The notes under the pieces were generated by a model that searched no databases, was not told where the DNA came from, and was given only the letters and a program-made list of their open reading frames with translations. 64,000 nucleotides of DNA. Source: Gammaproteobacteria bacterium. GTDB taxonomy: Bacteria; Pseudomonadota; Gammaproteobacteria; Pseudomonadales; Azotimanducaceae. The position numbers and the translations under genes are program-made. Where the stretch lies: positions 29,593 to 93,592 of the forward strand of contig SMWF01000076.1 in the NCBI GenBank assembly GCA_004357385.1. Direction: 5' to 3'. The stretch's first letter is position 1. Every line of letters begins with the position of its first letter. Below, in pieces: positions 19,061 to 27,601 of the stretch.

Positions 19061-19961
19061 CTGGCAACTGGTGATCCATGGCGGCGCCGGCGGCATCTCC
19101 CGCGAATCGCTCACCAGCGAACGCGAAGGGTGGCTGCGTGACACCCTGGAGCGCGCATTGCAGGCCGGTGGCTCGTTGCTGGGCGTCGGCGGTTCCTCGG
19201 TGGCGGCCGTTCAGGCGGCGATCGTCCTGCTGGAGGATTCGCCACTGTTCAATGCGGGCAAGGGTGCGGCGTTCAACGCGGCGGGTGTAAACGAACTGGA
19301 TGCTTCGATCATGCGTGGCTCGGATCTGCAGGCGGGGGCCGTTGCGGGCGTGACGCGAATTCGTAATCCGGTGCTCGCGGCCCATGCCGTGATGGTCGGG
19401 TCAACCCACGTCATGTTGGCCGGAACCGGTGCTGAGCGTTTCGCGGCGGAGCGCAACATCGAACTGGTCGAACCGGAGTATTTTCGTACCGAGGAGCGTT
19501 GGCGCCAGTTGGAACGAGTCCGCGCCGGCGAAAGCGGTTTCGAGCTGGGAACCGTAGGAGCGGTGGCGCGCGATGCGGAAAGGCACTTGGCGGCGGCGAC
19601 CTCGACCGGCGGCATGACCAACAAACGCTATGGCCGGGTGGGCGATTCACCAATCATCGGTGCCGGTACCTATGCCGATGATCGTTCCTGTGCAGTATCG
19701 GCGACCGGGCATGGCGAGTATTTCATTCGCTTGAGCATTGCGCGCACGATCTGCGCGCTGGTCGAGCTTGGTGGCGTGAACCTCTCGGACGCGGCGAAGG
19801 ACGTCATCGGCGGGCGCCTCGCCGGACTGGGTGGCGAAGGCGGGATCGTTGCGATCGATGCCAGCGGAACGATTGTCGCGGAATTCAACAGCAGCAGCAT
19901 GTATCGGGGTTGGGTCTCCGCGGGCGCATCGCCAGAGGTTAGAATCTTCCAGGACCATTAG
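19050..19961 (+). CDS. Isoaspartyl peptidase/L-asparaginase family (Ntn hydrolase)
   Basis: About 303 residues. The N-terminal WQLVIHGGAGG and the central ELGTVGAVARD, with the nucleophilic threonine after Gly, then AAATSTGGMTNKRYGRVGD, are hallmarks of plant-type asparaginases that self-cleave into two subunits. They hydrolyse L-Asn and beta-aspartyl dipeptides. The start is uncertain: TTG 19050 gives a family-like N-terminus, while GTG 19029, ATG 19017 and ATG 19014 are alternatives. All overlap the preceding amidohydrolase gene, implying coupling. Confidence 0.85.
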   Translation: MSDDWQLVIHGGAGGISRESLTSEREGWLRDTLERALQAGGSLLGVGGSSVAAVQAAIVLLEDSPLFNAGKGAAFNAAGVNELDASIMRGSDLQAGAVAGVTRIRNPVLAAHAVMVGSTHVMLAGTGAERFAAERNIELVEPEYFRTEERWRQLERVRAGESGFELGTVGAVARDAERHLAAATSTGGMTNKRYGRVGDSPIIGAGTYADDRSCAVSATGHGEYFIRLSIARTICALVELGGVNLSDAAKDVIGGRLAGLGGEGGIVAIDASGTIVAEFNSSSMYRGWVSAGASPEVRIFQDH

Positions 19962-19974
19962 AGGAGTGCGCGTT

Positions 19975-20427
19975 ATGAAAACACCCGCGGCTAAGCGGTT
20001 GCTCATCGGGCGGGGGTTGATTGCCGGCGTGGTGATGCTTGGGGTTGCAGCCGTGAACGCGGCGGATCTCAGTTCGCCCGCGCCGGAGGACGCCGAGGTT
20101 TACTTCATCGAACCTCAGGACGAAGCGAGGGTTGCCACGACCTTTACCGTCAAGTTTGGTCTGACCGGCATGGGCATTGCGCCCGCGGGAATCAATGTGG
20201 ACGGGACGGGCCACCATCATCTGCTGATCGATGCCGCCGGATTGCCGGACATGACGATGCCGCTGCCCGCCTCGGAGCAGCTCGTACACTTCGGCAAAGG
20301 TCAGACCGAAACTCAGGTGACCCTGCCGCCGGGGGTTCATAGCCTGCAACTGGTGCTGGGTAATTATCTGCACGTACCGCACGATCCGCCGGTGCTATCG
20401 GATCGGATCACGGTGACGGTCGAATAG
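19975..20427 (+). CDS. DUF4399 exported protein
   Basis: A 150-residue protein starting MKTPAAKRLLIGRGL at 19975, eight bases after GAGGAG. The first ~30 residues form a basic-hydrophobic signal peptide ending near AVNA-ADL. The mature part has GTGHHHLLIDA and PPGVHSLQLVLGNYLHVPHDPP, the conserved histidine-rich motifs of DUF4399. The histidine clusters suggest a periplasmic metal-binding role, but this is not established. It converges on the lactonase-like gene with only six bases between stops. Confidence 0.85.
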   Translation: MKTPAAKRLLIGRGLIAGVVMLGVAAVNAADLSSPAPEDAEVYFIEPQDEARVATTFTVKFGLTGMGIAPAGINVDGTGHHHLLIDAAGLPDMTMPLPASEQLVHFGKGQTETQVTLPPGVHSLQLVLGNYLHVPHDPPVLSDRITVTVE

Positions 20428-20433
20428 CCCGGG

Positions 20434-21258
20434 TCAATCGTAGAACGCGGGTGCCTTATTCAGACTGTCTGCCAGCGCTTTGGAATGTTCAATCCACAGC
20501 GTGGCGCCGGTTTCTTCCAGCAGGTGATCGACCCGCGCGAAGGACTGCCGGGTTTGCTCGGCGTTTGTGTTGAAATCCGGGACGGCCCCCAGTTCGCGGC
20601 TCTTCTCGAAGTGATACAAATCCCCTGACAGCACGATGCGGCCGGTATTGGCCAGTTCCAGATACAGCACCTGGTGCCCCGGTGTGTGGCCGGGCGCTGA
20701 AATGATCACTACACTTCCGTCGCCAAACACGTCGTGATCACCATTCAGCAGCGTCGTCTCGGCATCCGCTAACTGGTCGTACACCGAGGGGTCGAAGATC
20801 GGGTTCTCTTCGGCATGCTCGAAGGCGGCTTCGTGTTCTGTTTTCTGAATCAACAGATGTGAGTTGACGAAGGCGTTGCCGGCGCCGACGTGGTCGAAGT
20901 GGAAGTGACTGAATGCGACGTAGTCGATGTCGTCCGGTGCCAGCCCCATGGCGTCCAGTTGATCGAGTAGGGACACCTCGTAACTTACGTAGACGCCTTC
21001 GCCCACCTCCACGTCAGACTGGCCGACGAATGACAGTGGCAGCCCGCCATCCCACAACAGGCGTTGCTCGCCGTGTTCGATCAGATAGCAGGGCACGAAC
21101 AGTTCGCGGACGTCGGTGTCGGTGTTTTTTAACCCATACGCCGTGATGTCGTCGTTACGGATCAGGCCGCAATCGAAGACGTAAAGCCGGGGCCCTTCGC
21201 TCCAGGCTTGGGACGCGGCGAATACCAGCGTTAGCAGTACGGACCTGACGATGTACAT
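20434..21258 (-). CDS. Exported MBL-fold hydrolase (AHL lactonase-like)
   Basis: A 274-residue metallo-beta-lactamase fold protein. SHFHFDHVGAGN is the H-x-H-x-D-H dinuclear zinc motif, with further ligands in SAPGHTPGHQVLYL and LSGDLYHFEKS. LLWDGGLPLSF resembles the AiiA/AttM family of N-acyl-homoserine lactone lactonases. The N-terminus MYIVRSVLLTLVFAASQAWS is a Sec signal peptide, so it acts outside the cytoplasm. It lies 16 bases downstream of the D-aminoacylase gene and is the last gene of the TetR-headed operon. Lactonase activity is inferred. Confidence 0.85.
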   Translation of the reverse strand: MYIVRSVLLTLVFAASQAWSEGPRLYVFDCGLIRNDDITAYGLKNTDTDVRELFVPCYLIEHGEQRLLWDGGLPLSFVGQSDVEVGEGVYVSYEVSLLDQLDAMGLAPDDIDYVAFSHFHFDHVGAGNAFVNSHLLIQKTEHEAAFEHAEENPIFDPSVYDQLADAETTLLNGDHDVFGDGSVVIISAPGHTPGHQVLYLELANTGRIVLSGDLYHFEKSRELGAVPDFNTNAEQTRQSFARVDHLLEETGATLWIEHSKALADSLNKAPAFYD

Positions 21259-21274
21259 TGTGTGGGGTTCCTGT

Positions 21275-22750
21275 TCAGACCACCTGTTCGGAAGAGACGC
21301 GGCGCAATGCCTTGCCGTTACGGGCGCCGCAGTGGACGCCGTTTGCCACAGTGTGACGGCCGTTCACGAACACGTGAACGATGCCATCCGGATAGTGATT
21401 CGGGTCCTCGAAAGTGCCGACATCGATCACTCGAGCGGGATCGAACAGCACCAGGTCGGCGTAGCCATTGGTTCTGATTTCGCCGCGATCGGTCAGTCCG
21501 AACTTTGCCGCGGGCAGGCCGGTCATTCGATGGACCGCTTCTTCGAGACTGAACAGTCCGAGATCTCGCGCATAGTGTCCCAACACCCGGGCAAAGGTGC
21601 CATACAGGCGCGGGTGCGGACGGCCTTCCAGGGTAGGTATCCCGTCCGAGCCGATCATCGTGCTGGGATGCCGCAACACGGTCTGCACGTCGTTTTCATC
21701 CATGCTGTGGAGAATTACGGTCGCGTCCGGTTCGGTCGCCAGCACATGCTGGGCGGTTTCCTCGGGAGACAGTTCCAGCAGCTGAGCTAACTGGCTCAGC
21801 GACTGACCTTCCCAGTCCGAGTGACCCGCGGTCGATGCGATGACGATGTCGTCATGACGCACGTTCCGCATATCGGCTACGTCCTTCGCCAGCACGGCCG
21901 ACAGGATCGTGCTGCCCGCCGTGTAGGGGTATTGATCCGCGTCGACGGAGACGCCACGAGCCCGGGCCGCGTCAATCAAAGCAAGCGATTCGTTGACCAG
22001 GCCCCAGGCGTCGTGGCCGGAGGCCTTATGGTGGCTGATCTGGATTGGCACGCCGGCGCTTTCGCCGATGCGCAGCGCCTCCTGGATGGACGTCAACAGT
22101 CCAGTCCCTTCGTCGCGCATGTGGGTTGCGTAGAGCGCGCCGTCGGGCAGGGTCGAGGCCAGTTCGATCAGCTCTTCCGTCGCGGCGTACTTACCGGGGT
22201 CGTAGATCAGTCCGGTGGACAGTCCCAGCGCGCCGGCATCCAGCCCTTCGGCGAGTATTGCCTTCATCTGCGCCATCTGATCTGCCGACGGTGCGCCAGA
22301 GTCGCGATGCATGGCCGCCATTCGCATCGAGCCGTGGCCGACCAGGACGCCGACATTCACACTCGGCGGTTGTGCATCCAACGTGTCGAAGTATCCGTGA
22401 TAGTCGCCCCAGTCCGGCAACTCCTGGCCCGGATGAAACGCTCGGGCGAGCAGGGCCGCCTGGCGAAACGGCGCGGCGCCCATACCGCAGTTGCCGACAA
22501 TGCACGTGGTTACCCCGCCGCATACCTTGAACGCCATGTCGGGGTAGAGGACGGCGGCGAAGTCGTCATGGGTGTGGACGTCGATGAAACCTGGTGCCAG
22601 CGCGAGGCCGGTGGCGTCGAGTTCTTCTCGCGCCGCGCCGGGTGTTCCGATCCCGGCGATGCGATCGCCGTCGATCGCGATGTCGGTGATTACCGGTGCG
22701 CTGCCGGTCCCGTCGTAGACCGATGCGTTGCGAATGACCAGATCATGCAT
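21275..22750 (-). CDS. N-acyl-D-amino-acid deacylase (D-aminoacylase) family
   Basis: A 491-residue amidohydrolase beginning MHDLVIRNASVYDGTGSAPV; the ATG at 22750 lies one base after the upstream SDR stop. GFIDVHTHDDFAAVLYPDM holds the H-x-H metal pair, ISHHKASGHDAW the additional histidines, and SDGIPTLEGRPHPRLYG the catalytic aspartate. These enzymes release D-amino acids from N-acyl forms, and related members open dihydropyrimidine-like rings. It is co-transcribed with a sugar isomerase-like protein, an SDR and a lactonase-like protein. Confidence 0.9.
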   Translation of the reverse strand: MHDLVIRNASVYDGTGSAPVITDIAIDGDRIAGIGTPGAAREELDATGLALAPGFIDVHTHDDFAAVLYPDMAFKVCGGVTTCIVGNCGMGAAPFRQAALLARAFHPGQELPDWGDYHGYFDTLDAQPPSVNVGVLVGHGSMRMAAMHRDSGAPSADQMAQMKAILAEGLDAGALGLSTGLIYDPGKYAATEELIELASTLPDGALYATHMRDEGTGLLTSIQEALRIGESAGVPIQISHHKASGHDAWGLVNESLALIDAARARGVSVDADQYPYTAGSTILSAVLAKDVADMRNVRHDDIVIASTAGHSDWEGQSLSQLAQLLELSPEETAQHVLATEPDATVILHSMDENDVQTVLRHPSTMIGSDGIPTLEGRPHPRLYGTFARVLGHYARDLGLFSLEEAVHRMTGLPAAKFGLTDRGEIRTNGYADLVLFDPARVIDVGTFEDPNHYPDGIVHVFVNGRHTVANGVHCGARNGKALRRVSSEQVV

Positions 22751-22751
22751 T

Positions 22752-23534
22752 TCAGACGACCTGCGAAAGTCCGCCGTCCATGTTGATCGCGCAGCCGGTG
22801 ACGTAGGACGCGGCGTCTGAACACAGAAAAAGGGCAAGGTTGGCGCACTCTTGCGCCGTTCCGAATCGTCCCATCGGCAGGTCCTTACCAGCGTTGGCGA
22901 GAAACTCGCGGTAGTCGATGTCACGGGGCTTCTGATCGTACGCGCGACGGATCTGATCGGACTCGATGCGCCCGATCATCAGCGCGTTGACCAGCACGTT
23001 GTGTGGCGCGCCTTCGCCGGCCATCACCTTGGTCAGCGCCATGCCCGCCGCCCGCGTCACGGACGTGGGTGCAGAACCCGGCAACGGCGCCTTGGCCATG
23101 CTGTTCAACAGGTTGATGATCCGACCCCAATTGCGTTGCTTCATGCCCGGAAACGCAAGGCGTGCCAGCCTGATGGCCGCGAACAGCTTCAGGTCCAGAT
23201 CCGCCTGCCACATTTCATCGGTGATCTCTTCGAACCGCCCGACCTGGGCGTGGCCTGCGTTGTTGACCAGAATATCGATCGGTCCCAGATCGGCCTCGAC
23301 CTGGGCATACGTGTCGCTGATCTGCTCCGCGACGCTGACGTCGCAGACATAGCCGCGAATATCGCCCCCGGTCTTCTGGGCGATAGCAGCGCGGGTCGCG
23401 TCGAGCGGCTCGGAGCGCCGCGCGAGAATGGCGACCCGGGCGCCTGCCGCGCAGAATGACTCGGCCATTGCGGCGCCGAGGCCGAGGCTTCCGCCGGTGA
23501 TCAGCGCAGTTCGGCCATCCATTCGGATCTCCAT
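22752..23534 (-). CDS. Atypical short-chain dehydrogenase/reductase
   Basis: A 260-residue Rossmann protein with the NAD(P) motif ITGGSLGLGAAMAE and ILVNNAGHAQVG. The catalytic serine sits in INLLNSMAKAP. Where YxxxK should follow 12-13 residues later the sequence reads APTSVTRAAGMALTK, so the catalytic tyrosine and lysine are replaced by Thr/Ser and Arg. It therefore belongs to a divergent SDR subgroup and may use another mechanism or serve a binding role. One base separates it from each neighbouring gene. Confidence 0.87.
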   Translation of the reverse strand: MEIRMDGRTALITGGSLGLGAAMAESFCAAGARVAILARRSEPLDATRAAIAQKTGGDIRGYVCDVSVAEQISDTYAQVEADLGPIDILVNNAGHAQVGRFEEITDEMWQADLDLKLFAAIRLARLAFPGMKQRNWGRIINLLNSMAKAPLPGSAPTSVTRAAGMALTKVMAGEGAPHNVLVNALMIGRIESDQIRRAYDQKPRDIDYREFLANAGKDLPMGRFGTAQECANLALFLCSDAASYVTGCAINMDGGLSQVV

Positions 23535-23535
23535 G

Positions 23536-24357
23536 TCAGCCCTTAAGGTTGCGAGAATTGCTCAGGTAGCCGGCGAGAAATCGTTCCGTCTGCTCGCGGA
23601 TCGCCCGGCCGCGCGCGGCAAAGTCCGGGTAGCTGTCCCGGTAGTGCTTGGATCGGACCTCCAGACTCAGCGGAATGCCGGCCGGCAGTGCATCGAGCAG
23701 ATCGGCTAGTGGCAGTCCCGCTTCCCCGGGGGCCATGCGGGCGTCCAGGGCGTCCGCCAGATAGCCCGTTGGGTCGGCTTGGGCGACCTTCGCTGGCGCG
23801 TCGCAAAGTTGCATATATGGGAACAGGTGCGCATTGAGACCCTCGAGGTCCGCCGGCGTGTGGCCGCAGCGCTGCAGGTGCAGCGCATCGACCAGTACGC
23901 CGCCCGCCGGATGCGCCACGTCGGTGACGATCTCCAGTGCGGCCTCCAGGCTGTTCACCTGGAATATCATCAGGAACTCCAGCACGGCGCGCATGCCCGC
24001 CTGTTCCGCGCGTCGGCACAAATGTTCGAAGGCGCGCTTGGTGTTATCGGGATTCGGATCATCGCTGACGATGAGCACGTGGCTGGCGCCCAATGCCGCG
24101 CCGACGTCGATAATTCGTTCGGACTCGGGGCTTTCCGCCTGGCCTGGCTGGATGACCACGACCTCTACGTCCAACACCTCGATACTACCGTCTGCGACGA
24201 TGGCATTTACTTCGCGGGTCGTCGTATCAGTCCAGACCGTCGGGTCCACGGTGAGTCCGACGGCGCGATAACCGCCGTCAACGGCCGCTCGAGCTGTGGC
24301 GGGGCCGTCGCAGCCCGGCAGAATGCCGGACGCGAGTGAAATCAGCGGAAGGTTCAC
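23536..24357 (-). CDS. Sugar phosphate isomerase/epimerase-like TIM barrel
   Basis: A 273-residue xylose isomerase-like TIM-barrel protein (AP endonuclease 2 superfamily). Candidate metal ligands are the glutamate in RAVLEFLMIF, the aspartate and histidine in VLVDALHLQRCGHT, and residues in FPYMQLCDAP. Family members isomerise or dehydrate sugars and polyols. It sits 10 bases after the TetR gene and one base before the SDR, an arrangement typical of a carbohydrate or inositol-like catabolic operon. The substrate is unknown. Confidence 0.82.
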   Translation of the reverse strand: MNLPLISLASGILPGCDGPATARAAVDGGYRAVGLTVDPTVWTDTTTREVNAIVADGSIEVLDVEVVVIQPGQAESPESERIIDVGAALGASHVLIVSDDPNPDNTKRAFEHLCRRAEQAGMRAVLEFLMIFQVNSLEAALEIVTDVAHPAGGVLVDALHLQRCGHTPADLEGLNAHLFPYMQLCDAPAKVAQADPTGYLADALDARMAPGEAGLPLADLLDALPAGIPLSLEVRSKHYRDSYPDFAARGRAIREQTERFLAGYLSNSRNLKG

Positions 24358-24367
24358 AGTCAGGCTG

Positions 24368-25042
24368 TCAGGATCCTGCGCGACGCTTCGCGGACTCCCT
24401 GTCCAGCGATGTTAAAACGTCCTGGAAAGATCGACGCAGCTCTTTTTTCAACCAATCCAGAAGCTCGTCGGCGACCGCGGGATCACGGGTGAATCGATTG
24501 ACCGCCAACCCTTCCAGCAGGTACTGAGACAGGTTGTTGGCGCGCCTGAACTCTTCGGACATGGCCAGATCCGGAAACAACTCCCGGGTGGCTTCCAGGA
24601 CCAGGCGATCGAACTCTTCGATGGCCGGTATCATGGCCTCGAGCAGCTCGGGGTCGGTGCGCGCCGCTACCTGGAGCTCGTGGAACACCACGAACGCGGG
24701 CGTGTTGAGTTGGCTCCAGTATGCGTCGATTCCTTCTTCGACAAGACTGTGTTCAGCGCCTTCCTGGATGTCGCTCTCTTCGCGACGATACAGAGCGATC
24801 CGTTGCTCGTTGAGATGTCGAACGCTCGCTTTGATCAGCTCGGCGCGCGAGGGGAAGTGGTGAAGCATGGCACCGCGTGACACGCGGGCTTCGTTGGCAA
24901 TCTTCTCGGTGGTGGTATTGTTGTAGCCGAACTCGTAGAAACACCTGATCGCCGCGTCCAGGATGGAGCGGCGCGTGTTCTGACTCTTCGTTTGTTGCCA
25001 GGTCTTGGGTAGATCATCTGGGTTGTCAGGAGCCTGCGCCAT
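24368..25042 (-). CDS. TetR family transcriptional regulator
   Basis: A 224-residue regulator; the start at 25042 (MAQAPDNPDD) is preceded by GGAG at correct spacing, and the much longer upstream frame is spurious. The N-terminal helix-turn-helix spans TEKIANEARVSRGAMLHHF around residues 44-62, followed by a helical ligand-binding domain. It is the first gene of a five-gene minus-strand operon and diverges from the ThuA gene across 45 bases. It therefore probably represses both directions until an operon-related metabolite binds. Confidence 0.9.
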   Translation of the reverse strand: MAQAPDNPDDLPKTWQQTKSQNTRRSILDAAIRCFYEFGYNNTTTEKIANEARVSRGAMLHHFPSRAELIKASVRHLNEQRIALYRREESDIQEGAEHSLVEEGIDAYWSQLNTPAFVVFHELQVAARTDPELLEAMIPAIEEFDRLVLEATRELFPDLAMSEEFRRANNLSQYLLEGLAVNRFTRDPAVADELLDWLKKELRRSFQDVLTSLDRESAKRRAGS

Positions 25043-25087
25043 GGGGTCTCCAGCAAGGATGACCGATAGATTGTAAGGGGTTAGCTT
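25043..25087. promoter_or_regulatory. Divergent TetR/ThuA promoter region
   Basis: These 45 bases separate the TetR start (25042) from the GTG start of the ThuA gene (25088), so both operon promoters and any TetR operator must lie here or inside the flanking 5' coding ends. No strong palindrome was visible by eye. Confidence 0.45.
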
Positions 25088-25912
25088 GTGGTCGACAAAG
25101 AAATCTTGGTGATCACCAAGGGTCATCCCTTCGAACGGGATGCGTTCTTCGACGTTTTCGATGCGATGGATGGGGTCAACTGGACCCACGTCGAGCAGCC
25201 TGCGGCACAGGTGTTTTTCGATCCGGACCTCGCCAGCGCCTACGATGCGTTCGTTCTGTACGACATGCCGGGCATCGAATTCCGCGCGGCGGGCGGTCCG
25301 ACATTTGCGGGTCCGAGCAGCGCGTTCGTGCGCAACTTCCGCCGCCTGCTGGAATCCGGATTCGGCTTCGTGTTCATGCACCACGCGATCGCAGGTTGGC
25401 CGGCCTGGCCGGAGTATGCGGAGATCATCGGCGGACGGTTCCTGTATATGCCGGCAAGTTTGCGCGGTGAACCCAGGCCCGATTCCGGCTATCGCCATTC
25501 GGTGACGCATCGGGTGAGTACGGTGTCTGACCATCCGATTACGCGCGGCATACCCGCGTCCTTCGAGATCATCGACGAGTTGTATCTATCCGAGGTGTTT
25601 GAAGACAGCATCGAACCGCTGTTGGTGAGCGACCATGAATTCGTCCGTGACAACTTCTACTCGGCCACACTGGCGGTCCGGGATGGCCGTATGTTCGAAA
25701 ACGAGGGGTGGGAACACCCTCCGGGGAGCAATGTGATTGGCTGGGTGAAGAACTACCTGAACAGCCCGATTGCGTACCTGCAATGTGGTGACGATCCGGT
25801 TGCGTACGCTAACGAGAACTTTCAGGCGCTGCTGCACAACGCGATCGACTGGGCCGGCGGCGAGGACGCACTGGAATGGGCGCGCGACCGGAATCGCGGG
25901 GAGGCGAAATGA
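25088..25912 (+). CDS. ThuA-like domain protein
   Basis: A 274-residue ThuA (glutamine amidotransferase-like) domain protein. VFMHHAIAGWPAWPEYAEII is the conserved core after the small-domain strand, and ITRGIPASFEIIDELYLSE matches the family's later conserved segment. ThuA proteins are linked to sugar utilisation, but their catalytic role is not settled. It has a GTG start. Its stop overlaps the sulfotransferase start (ATGA). A second, different ThuA protein is encoded at 44732-45475. Confidence 0.85.
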   Translation: MVDKEILVITKGHPFERDAFFDVFDAMDGVNWTHVEQPAAQVFFDPDLASAYDAFVLYDMPGIEFRAAGGPTFAGPSSAFVRNFRRLLESGFGFVFMHHAIAGWPAWPEYAEIIGGRFLYMPASLRGEPRPDSGYRHSVTHRVSTVSDHPITRGIPASFEIIDELYLSEVFEDSIEPLLVSDHEFVRDNFYSATLAVRDGRMFENEGWEHPPGSNVIGWVKNYLNSPIAYLQCGDDPVAYANENFQALLHNAIDWAGGEDALEWARDRNRGEAK

Positions 25913-26562
25913 CTATAGAGGTAATCGGTGCCGGTTTCGGCCGCACGGGAACCATGTCATTGAAGGTCGCGCTGGAACGCTTAGGTTATGTGAAGTGCTA
26001 TCACATGATCGAAGTGTTCGGTCACCGGGACCACATCCCGCTTTGGGCCGCCGCCCACCGCGGCGAATCCGTTGATTGGGACGCCCTCTACGAGGGCTAT
26101 CGCGCGACCGTCGATTGGCCCTCCTGCGACCGCTGGCGCGAACATGCGGACTACTACCCGGATGCCAAGGTCATCCTCAGCACCCGCGATCCCGAGCGTT
26201 GGCACGAAAGCGTCATGAGCACGATCTATCTGGGTTCTGCCATGGCTCGCGATTCGGACGATGAGAATACGCAGCGCTTTGGCCGCTGGGTGGACGAGAT
26301 TATCTGGACTGGCGTGTTCGAAGGCCGTGTCGAGGACAAGGATCACGCCATCGCGGTGTTCAAGGCCCATGAGGCGCGTGTCAAGGCGTCGCTTCCCGCC
26401 GACAGATTGCTGATATTCGAGGCGAGCGAGGGATGGGAGCCGCTGTGCGAGTTCCTTGGGCAAGAGGTTCCGGATGAGGACTACCCGCGGACCAACACGC
26501 GCAATGACTTTCTCGCCAATACCGAAGATCGGCGCGCCCAGATCGAAGGCGGTGGCGAATGA
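25909..26562 (+). CDS. Sulfotransferase family protein
   Basis: A 217-residue P-loop protein. EVIGAGFGRTGTMSLKVALE is the 5'-phosphosulfate-binding loop, and VILSTRDPERWHESVMS is the 3'-phosphate region (RDPxxW) of PAPS-dependent sulfotransferases. It would transfer sulfate to a hydroxyl or amine. ATGA overlaps on both sides tie it to the ThuA protein and the alcohol dehydrogenase, so all three are translated as a unit. The acceptor is unknown. Confidence 0.87.
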   Translation: MTIEVIGAGFGRTGTMSLKVALERLGYVKCYHMIEVFGHRDHIPLWAAAHRGESVDWDALYEGYRATVDWPSCDRWREHADYYPDAKVILSTRDPERWHESVMSTIYLGSAMARDSDDENTQRFGRWVDEIIWTGVFEGRVEDKDHAIAVFKAHEARVKASLPADRLLIFEASEGWEPLCEFLGQEVPDEDYPRTNTRNDFLANTEDRRAQIEGGGE

Positions 26563-27581
26563 AAGCGGCGCTCATGGAGAAAGGCCGCATCTGGGTAGAC
26601 GACGTACCGGATCCAGTCCCGCTCGCCGGCGAACTGCTGGTGAAATCCCGTGCCTGCGGTATCTGTGGATCGGATTTGCATGCCGCGCGGTACACCGAGG
26701 AGTTTGTCGAAACCAGCCGTGAAGCGGGCGGTGCGTTCAAGCTGACGACATATGCACCCGTGGTGTTGGGCCACGAGTTCTGTGCGGAAGTTCTGGATCG
26801 AGGACCGGATACCCCGGCAACCTTTAAGCCGGGTGATCTGGTCTGTTCGATTCCGGGGTTGCCCAGGGATCAGCTTCTGGGCGTAGGTTATTCGGAAGAG
26901 GCGCCCGGTGGATTCGGCGAGTACATGGTGTTGTCGGCCGCGCTCACCATCGCTGTTCCCGGGGGTACGCCCATCGAACATGCGGCGCTGACGGAACCCA
27001 TGGCTGTGGGTTTGCACGCCGTGAACAAAGCGGCGCTCACAGGCCGTGAAGCGGCGCTGATTATAGGTTGTGGGCCGGTAGGGCTCGCCGTACTGATCTC
27101 GTTGAAACACTGTGGCATCGGCCCGATCATCGCCGCTGATTTTTCGACGACCCGGCGGCGCCTGGCCGAACAGTTGGGCGCGGATGTCTGCGTCGACCCG
27201 AGCGAGCAGTCGCCCTATGACACCGCCGATCTCAAACGACCGCACGATGTGGTGATCTTCGAGTGTGTGGGCGTTCCGGGAATGCTCGATCAGGTGTTCC
27301 TGTCGGCGCCGCGAAACGCACGCATCGTGGTCGTGGGAGTTTGCCTGCAGATGGACCATGCCCGGCCGTTGATTGCGATCAACAAGGAATTGTCGGTGCA
27401 GTACGTGCTTGGCTACAGCCTTGAGGAGTTTGCCGAAACGCTACGCCTGATCGCTGACGGTGAGTACCACGTCGCGCCGCTGATTACTGGACGAGTGCCG
27501 CTCGACGGCGTGGCGGCCGCCTTCGATGAGTTGGCGGATCCGGAACGCCACGCCAAGATTCTGGTCGAGCCCTGGGCCTGA
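26559..27581 (+). CDS. Zinc-type MDR dehydrogenase without structural-zinc lobe
   Basis: A 340-residue medium-chain dehydrogenase related to threonine/sorbitol-type enzymes. CGICGSDLHAARY and LGHEFCAEV give the catalytic zinc ligands, and GCGPVGLAVLISLKHCG is the nucleotide-binding motif. The four-cysteine structural zinc lobe is not present where expected. It begins inside the sulfotransferase stop (ATGA) and ends the plus-strand operon divergent from TetR. It probably oxidises a secondary alcohol or polyol. Confidence 0.88.
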   Translation: MKAALMEKGRIWVDDVPDPVPLAGELLVKSRACGICGSDLHAARYTEEFVETSREAGGAFKLTTYAPVVLGHEFCAEVLDRGPDTPATFKPGDLVCSIPGLPRDQLLGVGYSEEAPGGFGEYMVLSAALTIAVPGGTPIEHAALTEPMAVGLHAVNKAALTGREAALIIGCGPVGLAVLISLKHCGIGPIIAADFSTTRRRLAEQLGADVCVDPSEQSPYDTADLKRPHDVVIFECVGVPGMLDQVFLSAPRNARIVVVGVCLQMDHARPLIAINKELSVQYVLGYSLEEFAETLRLIADGEYHVAPLITGRVPLDGVAAAFDELADPERHAKILVEPWA

Positions 27582-27601
27582 AACTCGCTCATGGCCGATA
27601 C

